A stretch of DNA of 64,000 nt, taken from Paraphysomonas bandaiensis. Taxonomy: Eukaryota; Chrysophyceae. The stretch covers positions 248,001 to 312,000 of the forward strand of contig CBFFRP010000041.1 in assembly GCA_965644295.1 (NCBI GenBank), written 5' to 3'. The notes under the pieces were generated by a model. It was given only the letters and a program-made list of their open reading frames with translations. It was not told the DNA's origin and did not search any database. A program made the position numbers and the translations under genes. Each line of letters opens with the position of its first letter. The first letter of the stretch is position 1. Of the stretch, positions 60,101 through 64,000 are shown in pieces.

Positions 60101-60594
60101 GTATCTGATATCACGGGGATATTCACAGACATGTTCTCACTGAAAACACCCTGTAGCTGCAGCTGGCAGAGGCCCAGCTCAGAGAGACATTCAATTTCCT
60201 CGCATATGTGGCACTTACTGGTTCCGCCCTGGACCTGACATTCGTGTCTAAAATCTTGCAAGTTTGTGTTAACCCGCCCCTGTACACACGAAACATCACA
60301 TCACACGGCATCACATGGCATCAATCATACACACAGAGACAGACAGTCACTCTCACCTTTGTTTCGAGGGTATCGCCTATGTACTTCTCATAAGCAAAAG
60401 GCCAATTGGGCTGACGGGACATCTCACACCTTAATAGACAGAGACATGAGACGCACACAGATCATCAGGTAGAGAGCTTACGAGTGTCTTGTGCTCCATG
60501 AGCGGTGCTCTCGCAGCGCATTAACAGCAGGGACATCAAACCCAAATGGAGCGATACAAAATATATAAAAATTAACCAATAAACTAATCAGCAT
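54157..60594 (-). CDS. NHL-propeller plus EGF-repeat single-pass membrane protein
   Basis: Three exons (60594-60482, 60429-60357, 60279-54157; introns 52 and 77 nt) give 2,102 residues. MLISLLVNFYIFCIA is the signal peptide. Residues about 237-835 carry at least six NHL repeats of the type FxxPEGVAVDEYGIVYVADT, DNNAIRMV, probably one beta-propeller. From about 835 to 1005 are tandem EGF-like units of the form C..xCxNGGxCxAPxxCxCxxGWxGxDC, and further EGF units are spread to about residue 1950, separated by long Tyr/Asn/Gly-rich inserts. At 2040-2062 a hydrophobic helix (LILCFSIIGFFALIFWFFV) is followed by RRRLQKRYLLAKIERRR and a short tail. Topology is type I: outside ectodomain, 40-residue cytoplasmic tail without recognised domains. 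The many sequons and cysteines suit an extracellular adhesion or receptor protein, inferred from the domain mix alone. Upstream ATG chosen because only this path gives a signal peptide in phase. Confidence 0.9.
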
Positions 60595-61989
60595 TTGGAG
60601 AGCTGCTCGAAACTTGCACGTACTCTACCGGCAGGTTATGAAATGCTATTCATTATAGCGCACAGCGGACATATGTACCGCCCTCACATATACACACTTC
60701 ACTTCCAGAAGAAATTATGCAACAAGTAACCCCTCAAGGTGCTGCTATGGTCATATACGTATACACTCAAATGAAGTAAACTACTCGAAATACAATAGTC
60801 AGATCCGTTGCGTATATTTGTTGGCAGTATACACTGTATTCACATAGTGTATTCTACATTACGATTGGACGGGCTACACAATTATGTCTGCAGATGCATG
60901 CATGGCTGCACGGATGTGTGTGTTCGTGGACTAGGAAGCTGTGTGATATCTTCTTAAGTCCATATCTAGCAATATACAGCCATATATAGTGCGACAAAGA
61001 GTACGTGGCCGACTAACAGTCATTAGAGCTCATGAACACATGAGCAGTTATATTATCGGCCCCATATAAACAGCTCTCTTATTTATTTATGTCCAAACAA
61101 GAGGACATGACGAGTGGTCGTATTCCTCATTGAAATGGATATTGTCCTGAATTGACTGAGAAACAGATTCTTTTATGGTGATATCATTGTAATGATGTTG
61201 TATAATTTACTGTTGAGATCGATCGGATCAGCTATCATTTTCGTATAGCAGAATACATACAAACTCGTAAAGTTGCGTTACAAGATTGACAAAATGTCGT
61301 CTTCAATGTCGCTGGGTATGTTATACCACCAGTTCTCTAGATGCGTCAAGAACCTTAGAATGGATTCGACTTTAACTCGAATAATAGAGGAAGGAAACGT
61401 TGAATGTGTAGAAGTGCGTCTAAAGTAGCCTACTCAAGGACTAGCAGATGATGATTGGTTGATTGGGTGTATAAGATCGTAAAAAGCAAAATTTAAGTTT
61501 AGATATACCACAATAATCACTGCCTCATTCCGAGTGCAAATCAACTGTGCACCAAATCAGTATACTTTGTCAAGCGTGATTTAAACATATAGTTAATTGA
61601 AACCCCGTTAGTATTCTAGTCAAATGTTGGAAAAAAGTATTTATGTAGCAACGAGATCCATTCTTAGAACTGTTGTGACTACAAAGGGCAATGGAAAAAA
61701 GCCTTATGTTATATATGTTTCAATAAGTAAGTGCTACTTGTGCCACTCTGAAACTACTTTGATAGAGAGTGGAACTTCTGTACTTATTATCGTCAACTCC
61801 ATAGTTGAAAAAATGATTATTATAAAGAACTCGAACAATACTTTGTATTAACGTAGTAACTCACCAGTACCTTTCTACGAGGTCTGAAAAGACCAGACAT
61901 AAAATATTACAATATACTGACATTTCTCTCAAACGAATATGCAGTGCATCATGTCTTATCACAAAACACCAAAGCAATAAACTTCGATC
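60595..61989. other. Intergenic, no gene recognised
   Basis: Promoter side of the NHL/EGF gene and AT-rich DNA. The open frame at 61624-61851 has no features. A palindrome-like TACACTGTATTCACATAGTGTA sits near 60830-60855. Confidence 0.35.
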
Positions 61990-63336
61990 TCAATTCATTA
62001 AGTCACCCAAAAAGAGTGAGTTATTCCTATTCCAAGCCGTAGGAGGTTCATCGCCCAGACTTTCTTCGTCTGAGTCACTCCTGCAATTTCCTCGAAGTGC
62101 AGATTCAGCCTCTTCCCAGCCACAGTCTATGTCTGTACCTCCCTCTCCGTCCTCCTGAGAGTATACCGACAGAGTGGTAGCTCCAATGCTCTCACCTGTC
62201 ATAGCGGAGTATGAAGAAAGAATTTCGTCAATAATAGCGTTGGGGTTACGCATACTATATACAGGTCTATGGGATCCCGAAGGTTCGATCTCACTCCCTA
62301 TTTGTTCCCACCTCATATGTTGGAGTCTGTTCACAACATACTGTGCCCACTCAGTCGTATTCCTGGGAGGGTGCGAGAACATGACAGGAGGTGGGCGAAA
62401 GAAGCTATCTTGTGAAATGATTCGAGGGGGCGTTAATATTTGGGGCTGCAAGGAAATGGGAGAAATCGTGGGGATATGTGCAGTTTTTCGGAGGTTAGTT
62501 GGGCGCTCTTCTGGAGAGGAATACTGGTCCATAGGTTCCTCCAGGGGACGTTTACTCTTTACGAGCTTCGATCGAATCTCTATTCCAGAAGTAGTCGCAG
62601 GACTCACGTCGGAACAAGTGGGATCTTTGAGTGTATCAGGGGTAACTACCACACAGAAGCATCGACCCTGGTGGCGCATAGACACTTCGTTGATGCGTAC
62701 TTTAAGCTCAGTTCTCCCGGTGGCCCCAATGTACATACAACTGTCTCGTGTCACCTCAAGGATCTCCTGTTTTACAACACTCTCCCCTCCCAAATATTGT
62801 AGTCGAATCTTGATAGGAATAGATCTGTTAGTAATATTCTCACTGTTTTCTCCCACGAGGCCTACCACTATATCAATGCATTTCTGCCTACCTCCCTGGT
62901 CCTTGAACCATACACCAGGAATCTCATCGATATTATTTATCACAAGTCTGTGACGAATAGGCATCATTGAGCTTGTAACTGCATCTATAACGTGAATGTC
63001 ACTGATGATTGGTGTGGCCACCATGACAAACTTTCGCTCTCTATATTGTGAAACACCATTCAAAATTCGGCACCTAATATTCGTCATTCCACTTGATGAA
63101 ATCTTCGTTGACGAGGAATCAGCGATGTCAAGAACATGGTCAGCGTATTCATCCGAGTCAACGCATTTCATCCTTATTTGCAGTGGTACGTCAAGCCCTG
63201 TCTTTAGCCTTCCGGTGTCGGTCGTCAGTGACACCCTTACATCGAACCACTTGTCTAAAAATGGAAACTTTGGCACCTCACTGACTTTCAAATGGTACGT
63301 CTCTCGAAGCGGTAGTGCCATGTTTGTAATATTCAT
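61990..63336 (-). CDS. Protein with an internally duplicated unknown beta-rich domain
   Basis: Single exon, 448 residues. I do not recognise it. Residues about 20-112 and 124-235 are two copies of one domain. Matching blocks: DVPLQIR with SIPIKIR, DHVLDI with QEILEV, ISSSGMTNIRCRILNGVS with IGATGRTELKVRINEVS, FVMVATP with FCVVVTP, and PIRHRLV with IEIRSKLV. The second copy has FKDQGGRQKCIDI and ends in a basic patch (RSKLVKSKRP), which could be a nuclear localisation signal. The C-terminal 200 residues are Pro/Ser-rich and acidic (SDSDEESLGDEPP). A beta-sandwich used in nuclear regulation is a guess. Start: first ATG; another lies 15 nt downstream. An upstream exon cannot be excluded. Confidence 0.65.
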   Translation of the reverse strand: MNITNMALPLRETYHLKVSEVPKFPFLDKWFDVRVSLTTDTGRLKTGLDVPLQIRMKCVDSDEYADHVLDIADSSSTKISSSGMTNIRCRILNGVSQYRERKFVMVATPIISDIHVIDAVTSSMMPIRHRLVINNIDEIPGVWFKDQGGRQKCIDIVVGLVGENSENITNRSIPIKIRLQYLGGESVVKQEILEVTRDSCMYIGATGRTELKVRINEVSMRHQGRCFCVVVTPDTLKDPTCSDVSPATTSGIEIRSKLVKSKRPLEEPMDQYSSPEERPTNLRKTAHIPTISPISLQPQILTPPRIISQDSFFRPPPVMFSHPPRNTTEWAQYVVNRLQHMRWEQIGSEIEPSGSHRPVYSMRNPNAIIDEILSSYSAMTGESIGATTLSVYSQEDGEGGTDIDCGWEEAESALRGNCRSDSDEESLGDEPPTAWNRNNSLFLGDLMN

Positions 63337-64000
63337 GAAGTCCTATATGAATGATGTAGCTCAAAGGACTCTCAGCTGATCTATTTGTGAGCTGATGTGG
63401 GGTGTATGATGTATGTATATCCACACTGTTTGCCACGTCGCAATTTCACACCACTTCGCGGAAATAGAAAGAATGTTCTGCGGAACTACAGGTACTACAC
63501 CCAATAATACAGCATTGCATGCGACTTGTATCTATATCTACTGCATGTAGAGCAGTGTGTATTATACTCACAATGGTTTCTACAATTGCATTGAGAGGTG
63601 ATCTCAATACATATACGATGTGGAGATTGTCACTGTGCTGCATTTAACTCACACTGGTATGGTTATTTCCCTTTTTTATTAATGGCAGTAGAGGAGTGAA
63701 CGGGTAATCGTGGATTAAGACAACTCGGATTTGCATGCTGATGATGATATTAGCGGTATGTGTGCACTTATAAGATAGTGTGATGATGAGACGATAACAT
63801 CTGTGAGTGATATCCACTATGATGTGTCTGAGGTCAAGCACAACTGGTACGAAGAAGACAGATAGAGTGAATTTTGTAATTGGTAATTTGTTTGATTGGC
63901 AGGCCTATACCTCTCATTGGCTGTGCAAGGTACTTATGCTTTTACGCATGAATCGTTGCTTATATAATCATATGACAGTTGATCAAGCTATGTTGGTAGC
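63337..64000. other. Intergenic end of window
   Basis: No gene recognised in the last 660 bp. Confidence 0.35.

Noticed and set aside
1-64000. tRNA or rRNA genes
   Set aside because: I looked for the tRNA B-box-like GGTTCGAAT pattern and found none outside coding sequence with a matching cloverleaf. A dedicated scanner would be needed to be sure.

Overview
The window is nuclear DNA of a eukaryote, most likely a unicellular protist. Genes sit on both strands and use the standard stop codons. Most are split by very short GT-AG introns (about 44-100 nt), yet two carry uninterrupted exons of several kilobases (6.1 kb in the NHL/EGF membrane protein, 3.4 kb in the SFI1-like protein). A selenocysteine glutathione peroxidase, a two-domain soluble adenylyl cyclase, a bHLH protein with a single PAS domain, and Ty1/copia and hAT remnants rule out bacteria and argue against fungi and land plants. 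A stramenopile or other deep protist is my best guess, but nothing here is decisive.

Layout: 1-3.8 kb holds repeats and a fold-back element. 3.8-9.3 kb encodes the adenylyl cyclase (-). 11.4-15.7 kb holds COX6B (-), one orphan exon (-), a membrane-anchored Ap4A phosphorylase (-) and ribosomal protein eS24 (+). 16-22.5 kb has a hAT scrap, the first (TGTA)n tract, the selenoprotein GPx (+) and a terminal-inverted-repeat element containing a 28-bp minisatellite. 22.5-33.1 kb has a secreted beta-propeller-like protein (-), a second tract, an AIF-like oxidoreductase (+), a second copy of the inverted-repeat element, a third tract and the SFI1-like protein (+). 34.4-38.8 kb holds the XPD helicase (-) head-to-head with a secreted FKBP (+). 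39.6-44.0 kb has a decayed ORF (-), a bHLH-PAS factor (+) and POP5 (-). 46.9-52.3 kb has a CDK (-), a SnoaL/NTF2-like protein (+) and a secretory glycosyltransferase-like protein (+). 52.7-63.3 kb has a dead copia element, the NHL/EGF receptor-like protein (-) and a protein with an internally duplicated unknown domain (-).

The genes do not form one pathway. They are housekeeping functions (translation, respiration, RNase P/MRP, transcription and repair, centrin-binding), signalling (cAMP, CDK, bHLH-PAS) and a secretory group (GPx, FKBP, propeller, glycosyltransferase, NHL/EGF). Several pairs are head-to-head across 250-570 bp. The most unusual pattern is that all three long (TGTA)n tracts lie in the same orientation and end 74-78 bp upstream of a plus-strand start codon. 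They may fill 5'-UTR introns.

Exon boundaries were worked out by hand from splice signals, reading-frame phase and family resemblance. They keep frame throughout but have no transcript support.
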